DNA of 17,099 nt from CAYNEI01 sp964396185 (GTDB lineage: Archaea > Thermoplasmatota > SW-10-69-26): contig CAYNEI010000049.1 of NCBI GenBank assembly GCA_964396185.1, forward strand, positions 1 to 17,099, given 5' to 3'. The position numbers were made by a program, and so were the translations under genes. The stretch's first letter is position 1. Each line of letters starts with the position of its first letter. The notes under the pieces were generated by a model, which searched no databases, was not told the origin of the DNA, and saw only the letters and a program-made list of their open reading frames with translations. Below, one piece after another: positions 7,127 through 14,046 of this stretch.

Positions 7127-7575
7127 GCTCGTGCACCACCGTAGACGTGCTGGCTGATCAGCTGACTGGCTCGGGCCTTCGTGCAGTCCTCTGGCACCCC
7201 GATGCCGCGGTCCTTGAGCACCGCCAGCTGGCGGGGCGTGGCGGGATCCTCGCCCGTCACCCACTCCTCGGGGGGTCGTTCATCCGCCGGGACAGCTTCG
7301 CCCGCTGCCAGCTCCTCGTCCAGGGACATCCCGCCCTCGTTGTCATCGAGCGCGTCATGCGGCTCCACAGGCTCCCCGTACCCGGGATCATCCGGACCGA
7401 CCGTCTGGTCCTGCTGCCAGTGGAAGATGTGGCGGGTGCACCGCCGAATCGCAATCGCCCGCACTTCGGGGTCCGGGATCTTCTGCCCGAGCAGCCTTCG
7501 GATCGGGTTGAAGTGCTCCTCGAGGTACCTGTCCACTAGCTCCAGCTCACGCTCGTTGCCTGTCTGACTCGTCAT
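7123..7575 (-). CDS. Operon-leading protein with C-terminal TPRQ...ASQLI motif, 150 aa
   Basis: The N-terminal 55 residues form a helical domain (ELELVDRYLEEHFNPIRRLL, EVRAIAIRRCTRHIFHWQQ). Residues 60-110 are acidic and probably disordered. The C-terminal 35 residues (TPRQLAVLKDRGI...CTKARASQLI, 113-140) match a short helical module often found at the ends of phage and plasmid DNA-recombination proteins; a looser version (ATERQVSYIKQL) ends the ERF protein in this window. The ATG at 7575 is preferred because GGTGAT, complementary to the archaeal anti-Shine-Dalgarno, lies 4 bases upstream; the ATG two codons earlier is the alternative. A 45-base leader hairpin (7584-7628) ends 8 bases before the start. 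DNA-binding is inferred. Confidence 0.6.
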   Translation of the reverse strand: MTSQTGNERELELVDRYLEEHFNPIRRLLGQKIPDPEVRAIAIRRCTRHIFHWQQDQTVGPDDPGYGEPVEPHDALDDNEGGMSLDEELAAGEAVPADERPPEEWVTGEDPATPRQLAVLKDRGIGVPEDCTKARASQLISQHVYGGARA

Positions 7576-7583
7576 GTTCATCA

Positions 7584-7628
7584 CCGGGGGCGGGCCGCCC
7601 CTCACCCGCTGGGGGCGGCCGCCTCCGG
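7584..7628 (-). promoter_or_regulatory. Leader hairpin R1 (covarying hairpin family)
   Basis: Inner arms GGCCGCCCC (7593-7601) and GGGGCGGCC (7612-7620) are perfect. The loop is TCACCCGCTG on the plus strand. Outer arms CCGGGGGC / GCCTCCGG add 8 pairs including one G-T, with a bulged G at 7592. It lies directly upstream of the ATG at 7575. The loop is nearly identical to that of R2 at 14047, while the arms differ. Confidence 0.65.
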
Positions 7629-7668
7629 CCACTTGCAAGGGTTTCTGTATGGCGACCCGGTATCGGAG

Positions 7669-7688
7669 CGCCACAATAGCCCGTGGCG
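7669..7688. promoter_or_regulatory. Inverted repeat CGCCAC-N8-GTGGCG in divergent intergenic region
   Basis: Perfect 6-base arms lie at 7669-7674 and 7683-7688, in the gap between the minus-strand four-gene operon and the plus-strand KAP gene. This position suits an operator serving one or both directions. No neighbouring TATA box is clear, although TTTACA follows at 7689. Confidence 0.35.
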
Positions 7689-7720
7689 TTTACAGGCAGA
7701 GAACCCACAGGGGGAGGTTG

Positions 7721-7819
7721 ATGTCTTTAAGGAGCTTTGAGTTGGATGCTCATGGAGGAGTCGGGGCGGGACGGGCCGGACGCGGACGGGCGAGAGGGCG
7801 GCGCCGGACAGAAACCTAA
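7721..7819 (+). CDS. Possible leader ORF overlapping the KAP start, 32 aa
   Basis: The ATG at 7721 is preceded by GGGGGAGG, the best Shine-Dalgarno sequence in this gap, whereas the KAP start codons nearby have only weak sites. The frame encodes 32 residues, first ordinary (MSLRSFELDAHGG) and then Gly/Arg-rich, and stops at 7819 inside the KAP gene in another frame. It may be a translated leader that couples ribosomes onto the KAP start. Alternatively it marks the true KAP start if a frameshift (biological or sequencing) lies between. The Gly/Arg-rich tail makes an independent protein function unlikely. Confidence 0.3.
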   Translation: MSLRSFELDAHGGVGAGRAGRGRARGRRRTET

Positions 7820-10016
7820 GCGTGGGGCACCGGATACCGCTGAGGATGACCCTGGGCTCTTAGCTAGTGACCAACCACTGCAGAATCCAGACAACGACGC
7901 GTTGGGCCACGCGCCGTTCGCAAGGAACCTCGCGTCCTCCATTGAAAAGATGGCCCCCCCAGAGGGAATTGTCGTAGCGCTCAACGGCCCCTGGGGGTCG
8001 GGGAAGACTTCGATCCTCAACTTCACGCGGGAGGTCCTGCGTGAGCAAGATGGAGAATCACCAGTCGTTGTCGAGTTCAACCCTTGGTGGTTCACCGGCG
8101 AGGAGGATCTGGCGCTCCACTTCTTTCGAGAACTTCGGGCCGAGCTCGATGACCGCGGGGTGCTCTCGAGGAAGGCTTCGAAGGCGATGAAGACGCTCGG
8201 GACTTTCCTTGCCGAGGTCCCCGACTGGCGGGCGGGGCTCATTGGAACTCTGTTGAGCGGAGGGGATGATCAGAGCGTCCGTTCACTCAAGGATACGATT
8301 GGGGGAGGGCTGGAAGAGAAGCGTCGACGGGTCCTCGTTATCGTTGACGATATCGATCGCCTCGGCCGACAACAGGTTGTTCAGTTGTTCCGTGTGATCA
8401 AGGCGATCGGGGATCTCCCGGGCGTCGTCTACCTACTGGCTTTCGATCGCCTCGTGGTTGAGGAAGTGCTAGGGGAGGTTGAGGGCACTTCCGGGAACGA
8501 GTACCTTGCAAAGATTGTCCAGGTCTCATTCGATGTTCCCCCTCCGAGCCCGGACGCTCTTAGGCGGATGTTTGCAACACGCATCAATCGGCTCTTCGGC
8601 AACGTAGAGGATGAAACCCGCCTCGCGAACCTTTTCCTCGATGGCGTACAAGGCTTCCTCGACCAGCCGAGGGATGTGGTCCGATTGGTCAACCACATCC
8701 AGGTGACGTATCCCCCAGCCGACGGTGAGGTGGACGCCATCGATTTCCTCGGGATTGAGTGCATCCGGGTGTTCCAGCCGGATGTTTACGAGAAGATCCG
8801 GAAGAACCCAGGGGCCTTTGCAGGGAACACAGGGGGCCCGGGATATGGGGACGACACCCAGCTAGAAAAGTTCCACAACGACTGGCTGGAGAACGTGCCA
8901 GATGAGAACAAGGGGCAAGTGAAGGCGATCATGACGAGCCTCTTTCCGCGGCTTGAGGGCGTCTGGGGCAACACGCACTACGGGACGGATTGGCTCTCCA
9001 CCTGGAGGAAGGACGGTCGCATCGCCAGCCCCGAAGCCTTCCCAGCCTACTTCAGGATGGGTCTCCCGGAGGACCAGGTGGGTCGTCAAGAAATGGCCCG
9101 TCTCATCGCCTCACTGGAAGACGCCAACCAGTTCGAGGCCGAACTCAGGAGACTAGCTGAGGAAGCCCTCCCTACTGGCGGGAGCAGACTCTCGATCGCG
9201 CTCTCGCGCCTCCAAGACTACACCAAAGAAGAGATCCCCACCGAGCACGTCCCGACCGCACTCTATGTGCTCCTCGATTTGGCCGATGATCTCGACCTCC
9301 CCCAGGATCGAGGAGCCGGTGTGATGCGCCGGGGGAACGCATTGCACATCGCCCGCCTCTTCGCCCAACTCGTCCGAAGGTTAGACGGGGAGGCTCGTAC
9401 CGACGCGGTGACGGAGGCTTTCCAGACCTCTCGCTCGCCGAGCACCCTTGTATCGCTCGTCGTCATGTTGGGTCAACAACACGGCAAGTACACTGACGAG
9501 GACCCACTGCCTGAAGATGAGTGGCTTGTTCCTGAGGAGGTCCAAGAGGCGCTGGAAAGCTCAGTGCTCGAAACCGTGAGAGCATCAGCCCAAGCCGGGA
9601 CCCTCGCCGAAACACCCTCCTTGTCAGCGGTAATCTCGTGGTGGAATCGACACGGGAAAGATGATGAGGTGCGAGACTGGGTCGAAGCGCAGGCACAGAC
9701 CGACGACGGCGTAGCTCGACTCCTCACGGGGTTCGCCAGCCCGGTCGACCAACAACAGATGGGCGACCGGGTCCCGAAGCGAACGTGGAAACTCGATCCA
9801 CGCTGGCTAGATGAGTACGTGGAGGTTGACCAACTGGTCCCAGCGGCCAAACGAGTCCTAGAGGATGAAGACCGACCCGTGTTTGAGCGGCGCGCGGCCG
9901 AGGCGTTCCTATCTGACTTGGATCGACTCGAGAGAGGGCTCGACCCCCATTCGATCGAGGCTCAGCTCGAGCGGAGTGGGGTGACACTCCCCGACCAGGA
10001 TAACGATTCCACGTGA
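7746..10016 (+). CDS. KAP-family P-loop NTPase
   Basis: About 756 residues from the ATG at 7746 (a TTG at 7737 and an ATG at 7752 are alternatives; the first ~35 residues are disordered and do not decide). Residue numbers here count from the ATG at 7746. The Walker A motif is GPWGSGKTS (81-89), followed by the KAP signature FNPWWF (111-116), and the Walker B strand is VLVIVDDIDRL (196-206). The next conserved strand is VVYLLAFDRLVV, and the sensor-like region around QPRDVVRLVNHI fits STAND/KAP ATPases. Many KAP proteins carry two transmembrane helices between Walker A and B; here that span is hydrophilic, so this is a soluble version. The C-terminal 400 residues are helical, possibly a repeat or sensor region. 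KAP NTPases occur near defence genes and in mobile elements; the exact role is unknown. It is convergent with the 166-residue membrane protein. Confidence 0.85.
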   Translation: MLMEESGRDGPDADGREGGAGQKPKRGAPDTAEDDPGLLASDQPLQNPDNDALGHAPFARNLASSIEKMAPPEGIVVALNGPWGSGKTSILNFTREVLREQDGESPVVVEFNPWWFTGEEDLALHFFRELRAELDDRGVLSRKASKAMKTLGTFLAEVPDWRAGLIGTLLSGGDDQSVRSLKDTIGGGLEEKRRRVLVIVDDIDRLGRQQVVQLFRVIKAIGDLPGVVYLLAFDRLVVEEVLGEVEGTSGNEYLAKIVQVSFDVPPPSPDALRRMFATRINRLFGNVEDETRLANLFLDGVQGFLDQPRDVVRLVNHIQVTYPPADGEVDAIDFLGIECIRVFQPDVYEKIRKNPGAFAGNTGGPGYGDDTQLEKFHNDWLENVPDENKGQVKAIMTSLFPRLEGVWGNTHYGTDWLSTWRKDGRIASPEAFPAYFRMGLPEDQVGRQEMARLIASLEDANQFEAELRRLAEEALPTGGSRLSIALSRLQDYTKEEIPTEHVPTALYVLLDLADDLDLPQDRGAGVMRRGNALHIARLFAQLVRRLDGEARTDAVTEAFQTSRSPSTLVSLVVMLGQQHGKYTDEDPLPEDEWLVPEEVQEALESSVLETVRASAQAGTLAETPSLSAVISWWNRHGKDDEVRDWVEAQAQTDDGVARLLTGFASPVDQQQMGDRVPKRTWKLDPRWLDEYVEVDQLVPAAKRVLEDEDRPVFERRAAEAFLSDLDRLERGLDPHSIEAQLERSGVTLPDQDNDST

Positions 10017-10099
10017 AGACCCTGGTTTGACTTTTCCTTCCAGGCCGACGCTCTCTCGCCGTTTCGAATCTGCCCCGATGGCGGGTCGTCGGACCGCAG

Positions 10100-10105
10100 T
10101 ATAAG
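10100..10105 (+). promoter_or_regulatory. Orphan TATA-like box in convergent gap
   Basis: GCAGTATAAGGAATTTG near 10096-10112 is one of the few AT-rich spots in the element and looks like an archaeal TATA box, but no gene starts 20-50 bases downstream on the plus strand except a 27-codon GTG frame at about 10147. It may drive a small transcript, or it may be chance. Confidence 0.2.
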
Positions 10106-10277
10106 GAATTTGTGGTCAGTATCCGCAAGCACGGTGAGGCCCTTGTGAGCGAGGAAGTCAGTGGTTCGCGGAATCGACGTCAGACCTTCCCCACGCCAGC
10201 CACCGGCCCCCCTCGTCGGAGAACCTGATCCCGCCGGCTTGGGGCGGACCGCCTTTGGCAGTTCAGTAGAGGGGCTG

Positions 10278-10778
10278 CTATTCGATGGGCATTATTGCAG
10301 CATTGCTCCCCAAGACCGGATCTACCCTTACGTGAGGCTGCCCGATGCGTCCTTCCCCATCGAAATCTCTCGGGGCGGCGGTGAATGTCACTGCCTCCCC
10401 AGCGGGGACGCTAATCCCGGCCTCTAAGGGCGGTAGCCAAGCTCCTGGGCCACCAAGCCAGATATCGCACTCGTCTATCTGTTTTTCTCCATCCATGAGA
10501 ACGACGCGTTCAATCGAGGTAGGATGTCCGCGAACGTTTGCGATGGAGACCTTGAATGTGCGCATGGGCTCCTCTGGGTCCCGTGTGTCCCATGTGGCTC
10601 CCCGCTCCTGAAACTCTGCAGTCCGGTTGAAAAGCTCAGCGTTCGTCAGGTGGCTGTAGTAGACTGCCAGCGTGACAGTCGCGATTGCGGCGACGAGTTG
10701 CCCGGTGGCCGATACCCACAGAGGTTCGAGCTGGGCCACCCCGTCCCAAAGCCAGCTAAGGAACTCCCAAATCCACAT
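10278..10778 (-). CDS. Single-pass membrane protein with beta-rich C-terminal domain, 166 aa
   Basis: An N-terminal amphipathic Trp-rich stretch (MWIWEFLSWLW) is followed by one transmembrane helix (residues about 22-42, VSATGQLVAAIATVTLAVYY). A short linker helix (LTNAELFNRTAEFQE) leads into a beta-rich domain (residues 68-160; TFKVSIANVRGHPTSIERVVL, WLGGPGAWLPP, GEAVTFTAAPRDF) that resembles an immunoglobulin-like sandwich. Similar one-helix plus beta-sandwich proteins are common hypothetical proteins in bacteria and archaea. The ATG at 10778 follows a strong TATA box (TTTAAAAA) by about 35 bases. The gene is convergent with the KAP gene and lies just downstream of the large recombination operon, but has its own promoter. 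Confidence 0.65.
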   Translation of the reverse strand: MWIWEFLSWLWDGVAQLEPLWVSATGQLVAAIATVTLAVYYSHLTNAELFNRTAEFQERGATWDTRDPEEPMRTFKVSIANVRGHPTSIERVVLMDGEKQIDECDIWLGGPGAWLPPLEAGISVPAGEAVTFTAAPRDFDGEGRIGQPHVRVDPVLGSNAAIMPIE

Positions 10779-10807
10779 AAGAAGAAGAGGTCTGCAGCCC
10801 CAAATAA

Positions 10808-10822
10808 CGATTTTTAAAGCCC
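10808..10822 (-). promoter_or_regulatory. Archaeal TATA box for the membrane protein gene
   Basis: On the minus strand GAGGGCTTTAAAAATC reads as a BRE/TATA pair centred about 37 bases before the ATG at 10778, predicting a leader of about 12 bases. It is the only strongly AT-rich site in this gap. Confidence 0.6.
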
Positions 10823-10839
10823 TCTGAGGATGCTGGGGG

Positions 10840-11049
10840 TTAGATGTCGGCTGGATCGTACTCGAAGGCCCCCCACACCTCGAACCTGTGCGGCCCGTCA
10901 GAGAGCACCACCTCGCCGGGTCGGGGAGCCTGTTGCCAGTGGCCGCAGGTCAGCAAGGTCCACATGCGCCCGTCGAGCTCCTCGCCCTCGACGAGATCGC
11001 CCCGGCACCCGCAGGTCCGGCAGGTCGCGTGGAAATCCTCGTCGGTCAC
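10840..11049 (-). CDS. Small zinc-site protein, 69 aa
   Basis: Last gene of the long operon. A GTG at 11049 overlaps the histone stop by four bases (GTGA). The sequence has CRTCGC (Cys10, 13, 15) and then LTCGHW (Cys35, His37), a plausible zinc-ribbon with the two knuckles about 20 residues apart. The C-terminal half is beta-rich (GEVVLSDGPHRFEVWGAFEYDP). Function unknown; as a zinc-ribbon next to a histone it could bind nucleic acid or a partner protein. Confidence 0.6.
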   Translation of the reverse strand: MTDEDFHATCRTCGCRGDLVEGEELDGRMWTLLTCGHWQQAPRPGEVVLSDGPHRFEVWGAFEYDPADI

Positions 11050-11252
11050 AACCCCCACCACGTGGCGAAGTGGTCCCCATCCATCGTCTGCCGGTCTTCG
11101 GACTCGACATCCCGGGCGGCGCGCTTGGCGGCCCGTTCGATCGCCTCCTCGGCTAGGAACCGCGCGGTCTCCACACAGTCCGGTGTCACCCGGCACCCGG
11201 CCCGCTTCAGGATGTCCCGCACTGGGGCCGCGGCCAGCCGAAGCTCAGGCAC
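11046..11252 (-). CDS. Archaeal-type histone (single histone fold), 68 aa
   Basis: The protein aligns almost gap-free with methanogen histones such as HMfB: MPELRLAAAPVRDILKRAG matches the N-terminus and helix 1; CRVTPD matches loop 1 with the DNA-contacting Arg; CVETARFLAEEAIERAAKRAARDVESED matches the long helix 2; and DRQTMDGDHFATW matches loop 2 (keeping the R-x-T pair) plus helix 3. The C-terminus stops a few residues early (TWWGL), so helix 3 is shortened. Histones of this type form dimers and wrap DNA. The GTG start at 11252 overlaps the upstream stop by 8 bases, and the gene sits inside a recombination operon, so it probably coats or packages element DNA (inference). This gene is the main argument that the host is an archaeon. 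Confidence 0.85.
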   Translation of the reverse strand: MPELRLAAAPVRDILKRAGCRVTPDCVETARFLAEEAIERAAKRAARDVESEDRQTMDGDHFATWWGL

Positions 11253-11625
11253 GGGCAGCCCTCCGCTTGTGCCAGCACTGGTCGCACAGCTTGGGCAGGT
11301 CGTCTGTGCCCTCCTGGTAACAGGGCGTCCGGCTGCACTCCGCGCACGACCAGGTCTCCCCCCGACAGCTTCCGCCGTGCGCGCCGTCGCATCCCGGCAA
11401 CCGCTGGATCCCGTCCTCGAGCTCGAGGACCTTGCAGCAGGAGGCGCACTCCCAGCGGGGATCCCAGCGTTCCTCGTCGACCACGATGTATGCCCCGTGG
11501 TCCACCGGCTCCGGCACCCCGTCGTCCCCGACCTCGAAGGTCACGTGCCGATGGACGAGCAGGCTCTTCTCCACCAGCTGGACGCGCTCCCCGCAGCAGG
11601 GCGAGCGCAGCTCCACGGTGGTCAA
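11245..11625 (-). CDS. Cysteine-rich multi-zinc-site protein, about 126 aa
   Basis: Twelve cysteines are arranged in knuckle-like pairs: SPCCGE (10, 11), ECASCCK (60, 63, 64), GCDGAHGGSC (79, 87), WSCAECSRTPC (94, 97, 102) and LCDQCWHKRR (114, 117). This suggests two or three zinc ribbons, the last followed by a basic tail. The beta-rich segment at 22-58 has no recognised motif. The start is uncertain: a TTG at 11625 overlaps the previous stop (TTGA) and gives 126 residues; an ATG at 11658 would add 11 residues but overlaps the upstream gene by 37 bases. Probably nucleic-acid or protein binding; no family recognised. Confidence 0.6.
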   Translation of the reverse strand: MTTVELRSPCCGERVQLVEKSLLVHRHVTFEVGDDGVPEPVDHGAYIVVDEERWDPRWECASCCKVLELEDGIQRLPGCDGAHGGSCRGETWSCAECSRTPCYQEGTDDLPKLCDQCWHKRRAARA

Positions 11626-11762
11626 GAGCCCCCACCGTCCGGGTTGAGCACGATGCACCGATCGGCCAGGTGCTCGTCCATGAGCCCTTCACGGACGTCG
11701 GCCCCGCAGTGCCCGCACCGCTGCCAGCCCTCGTGCTCAAGCACGACCACCGGCTCAGGCAT
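11622..11762 (-). CDS. C2HC zinc-finger miniprotein, 46 aa
   Basis: The ATG at 11762 shares its first base with the stop of the RecB-like gene (TGATG). The 46 residues contain CGHC (Cys16, Cys19), then His31 and Cys36 in the helix DEHLADRC, giving C-x2-C-x11-H-x4-C, a zinc-finger layout. The C-terminal tail is PDGGGS. The open frame extends upstream, but only inside the nuclease gene. Given the coupling, it may be an accessory factor of the nuclease. Confidence 0.6.
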   Translation of the reverse strand: MPEPVVVLEHEGWQRCGHCGADVREGLMDEHLADRCIVLNPDGGGS

Positions 11763-12922
11763 CACTCCGACCCACCCCCGAGCTTGCGGATGCTCACGTA
11801 CCCCTTGCGCGTCGTCTTCTCCGACGTGCACGCCTCCAGCACCTCCAGCTCCTTGAGCTGGGCCCGCAGGCGCTGTTCCTCCAGCGTGGGCACCTCCTTC
11901 ACCGAGATCCCAGCGCCCGCCTCGTCTTGGACGATACCGGCCTCAACGAGCTCCTCGACCAGGTGGGCCAGCGCCGCCGGGTCCTCGACCTTGACCTGGA
12001 CGTCGTCGAACTGGTACTCGGCCAGGTCCTCGCCTGCCTCCTCCAGCTCCGCGGTCACCCGCTCGAGGTTGAGCACCTCCTTGGTCGACGGCGACGTGTA
12101 CACCGCCTGGTACGGACCTGCCCGCACCGTGTCGTCGACGGCCGCGTAGATCTCTGCTCGCAGCTGCTTGTACCGCGGCTTGGCTTCCTTCAGGAGCTCA
12201 GCCAGGCGACCGGCCTCGGTCAGCTTCGCCAACACCTCCTCGGGCGCCAGCGCGGTCTCCTCGAGCTCGACGACCTCCTTTGGCGGCGTCCACGTCCCAG
12301 CCACCATCTCGCGGATCTGCTCGCAGGCCCACGCGTAGCTCGACTCGGCAAGCTCCAGGAACTCGTCGCCCTGGATGTCCAACCGGCCCCAGGCGATGTC
12401 TCCGGCGGGCCAGAGATCCATGAGCACCCGCTCCGGGGCGAAGCCGAAGAACTCGGCCGCAGGGATCCACTCGGGTTCCTCGTGCGTGCCCGCGTTGGCC
12501 TCGCCGTGCAGACAGCAGTAGGCGTACAGCCCCAGCTGGCGACGGACCTCCTCGAGGCGCTCCTTGCTCATGTCGAACCGATCGGTCGTCTTTAGGTCCC
12601 GGATGGCCAGCAGCTCTGGGTCGGCGGCGTCGATGTGCCCGGCAAGGAACAGGTCCAGGCCCTCCACGCGCACCCGCACCGGCGTCTCCCGGAATGGGGC
12701 CTGCCCGTACAGAATCCAGTGCAGGAACGTCCCCTTGGCCAACCGACTGCCCTTAGCTTGGGGCACCTCCTCCCCGTTCAACGCCCGGTTCGTGAGGCTG
12801 GGATCCCACGTCAGCGTCGAGATGCCAACCTCGCCCTCGTGTCGCCCCGGATGATCCTCTTCAGCCTTCTTGAGCTGGGCCAGCGCCCACGCCGGTGCTA
12901 CGCCGTTGGCGGCGTCACTCAT
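11762..12922 (-). CDS. RecB/Cas4-like PD-(D/E)XK exonuclease
   Basis: 386 residues. Core nuclease motifs in order: His68 in KGTFLHWILYG, Asp98 in LAGHIDAAD, the catalytic Asp109-x-Lys111 in LAIRDLKTTD, and the closing QLGLYAYC (Gln129, Tyr133). This is the RecB-family pattern shared by Cas4, AddB-type and phage recombination exonucleases. No C-terminal four-cysteine iron-sulfur cluster is visible, so it is not a classic Cas4. Residues 225-386 are helical and may be a coiled-coil partner-binding region (EEVLAKLTEAGRLAELLKEA). The ATG at 12922 overlaps the ERF stop by 8 bases. An exonuclease next to an annealing protein is the standard phage single-strand annealing recombination pair: the nuclease resects ends and the annealase pairs the strands. 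Confidence 0.8.
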   Translation of the reverse strand: MSDAANGVAPAWALAQLKKAEEDHPGRHEGEVGISTLTWDPSLTNRALNGEEVPQAKGSRLAKGTFLHWILYGQAPFRETPVRVRVEGLDLFLAGHIDAADPELLAIRDLKTTDRFDMSKERLEEVRRQLGLYAYCCLHGEANAGTHEEPEWIPAAEFFGFAPERVLMDLWPAGDIAWGRLDIQGDEFLELAESSYAWACEQIREMVAGTWTPPKEVVELEETALAPEEVLAKLTEAGRLAELLKEAKPRYKQLRAEIYAAVDDTVRAGPYQAVYTSPSTKEVLNLERVTAELEEAGEDLAEYQFDDVQVKVEDPAALAHLVEELVEAGIVQDEAGAGISVKEVPTLEEQRLRAQLKELEVLEACTSEKTTRKGYVSIRKLGGGSE

Positions 12923-13733
12923 CGGCGCCCGCCCCCGCCAGCTCCTTCTCCAGCTGCTTGAGCCGCTCGATCTGCTGGCTCGCCGCCGCCTTGCTCTTCG
13001 CCACGACGCTCAGGAGCTCGTGCTCATCGTCCGACCCACCGCGAGCCCGGCACCGCTCCTGGAGCTGCTTGATGTAGCTCACCTGACGCTCCGTGGCTGA
13101 CCCTCCGCCGTCTCCGTTGGCCCCGCTGGCCCGCATAGGTGCAGGGGGATCCCCGCTCTTGCTGGTCTCCACGTGATCTGCATCCACATCCGCGTCCCCG
13201 GTGTCCAGCTTGAGCGTCTTGGCGTAGGCGTACTTGGTGACCTGGCTGAGCAGCTGGTAGTGGTGCTTGTCCCCGCTGTCCACCGTCTCCCCGATCCAGT
13301 ACGAACGGAACCAGCTTGCCCCATCGGTCCAGAGCGTCTCGAGCACCAGAGTCACCAGGTACTGGTCAGCCCCCTGCTGCGACTTGCCCGCGTACTGCTT
13401 GAACGTGTCCACCACGCTCTCCAGGCACACCACGCCCGCCTCGGCCAGGGGTACAGCCACGGCGCGCATGACGTCGTCGTAGGTCGCGTACTCGTGGTCC
13501 AGGTAGTCGTTGTACCCGTTGCGCTCGACCACCTCGATGTTGGTCCTGGCCTCGCACAGCGCCTTGACGAGCTCCGGGCCCGGCTTGCCCTCCACGTGGC
13601 CACCGCGCACGCGGAAGGTGCGCGCCTCGACATCCACCTCGAAGGGTGAACCCGGCTCCGGTTCGTCCAGGGCGGTCCGGACGTGGCTGTCCAGTTCGCC
13701 TGCTCCGTTCTCCTTGATCGCTGTCGCTGTCAT
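12915..13733 (-). CDS. ERF-family single-strand annealing protein
   Basis: 272 residues. The ERF core spans about residues 52-180: GPELVKALCEARTNIEVVERNG, then YLDHEYATYDDVMRAVAVPLAEAG (the hallmark Y-a-t-y-d-d-v segment), a central beta stretch, and SQVTKYAYAKTLKLDTGDADVDAD, matching the ERF closing motif T-Y-A-x-R-Y-x-L followed by an acidic D-x-D. After a Gly/Ser-rich linker, the C-terminal 60 residues form an ATERQVSYIKQL-type helical tail. The ATG at 13733 has GGTGAG six bases upstream. Leader hairpin R3 (13755-13796) lies just upstream. ERF proteins anneal complementary single strands for recombination or genome circularisation. It pairs with the downstream RecB-like nuclease. Confidence 0.8.
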   Translation of the reverse strand: MTATAIKENGAGELDSHVRTALDEPEPGSPFEVDVEARTFRVRGGHVEGKPGPELVKALCEARTNIEVVERNGYNDYLDHEYATYDDVMRAVAVPLAEAGVVCLESVVDTFKQYAGKSQQGADQYLVTLVLETLWTDGASWFRSYWIGETVDSGDKHHYQLLSQVTKYAYAKTLKLDTGDADVDADHVETSKSGDPPAPMRASGANGDGGGSATERQVSYIKQLQERCRARGGSDDEHELLSVVAKSKAAASQQIERLKQLEKELAGAGADE

Positions 13734-13749
13734 GATGATCTCACCTTGT

Positions 13750-14043
13750 TCACGCGGGGGCACCGGCCCCTCGCTCGACCGGGGGCCGGGCTCCCGCTGT
13801 CCTCGTCGTTCCCTGGGAGAAGACCTCCGCCCGGCTGGCCATCGCGTAGAAGCTGAGCTTGCCCCGCGGGCTGATGAACACGCCCACCTCGATGCCGCGC
13901 TCCCGGCAGTCCCACGCCCACACCAGCGCGTTGTCCGCGTCGGCCGGTCCCAGCTTCACCCAGCCCTCCCTGACCGGGTTGAAGCCGTCCATCCAGAGGT
14001 CCAGCACGTCGTCTGTGGCTCTCGTATCGAACACCGTTTCCAT
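13750..14043 (-). CDS. Hypothetical protein, 97 aa
   Basis: No family recognised. Residues 1-75 have the look of a folded alpha/beta domain (VLDLWMDGFNPVREGWVKLGP, NALVWAWDCRERGIEVGVFISPRGKLSFYAM); the last 25 residues are Gly/Ala/Arg/Pro-rich because they are encoded by the R3 hairpin region. The ATG at 14043 is chosen because AGGA lies next to it, at the base of hairpin R2 (14047-14091). It lies between the Hjc-like nuclease and the ERF gene in the operon. Confidence 0.55.
   Translation of the reverse strand: METVFDTRATDDVLDLWMDGFNPVREGWVKLGPADADNALVWAWDCRERGIEVGVFISPRGKLSFYAMASRAEVFSQGTTRTAGARPPVERGAGAPA
13755..13796 (-). promoter_or_regulatory. Leader hairpin R3 (covarying hairpin family)
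   Basis: Inner arms CCGGCCCC (13763-13770) and GGGGCCGG (13782-13789) are perfect and enclose an 11-base loop. Outer arms CGGGGGC / GCTCCCG add 7 pairs including one G-T, with a bulged A. The hairpin ends 21 bases before the ERF start codon. The loop differs from R1 and R2, but the geometry is the same. Confidence 0.6.
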
Positions 14044-14046
14044 CTT

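Noticed and set aside
11762..12922. Cas4 of a CRISPR system
   Set aside because: The nuclease lacks the four-cysteine cluster and no cas genes or repeat array are present; the ERF neighbour points to recombination.
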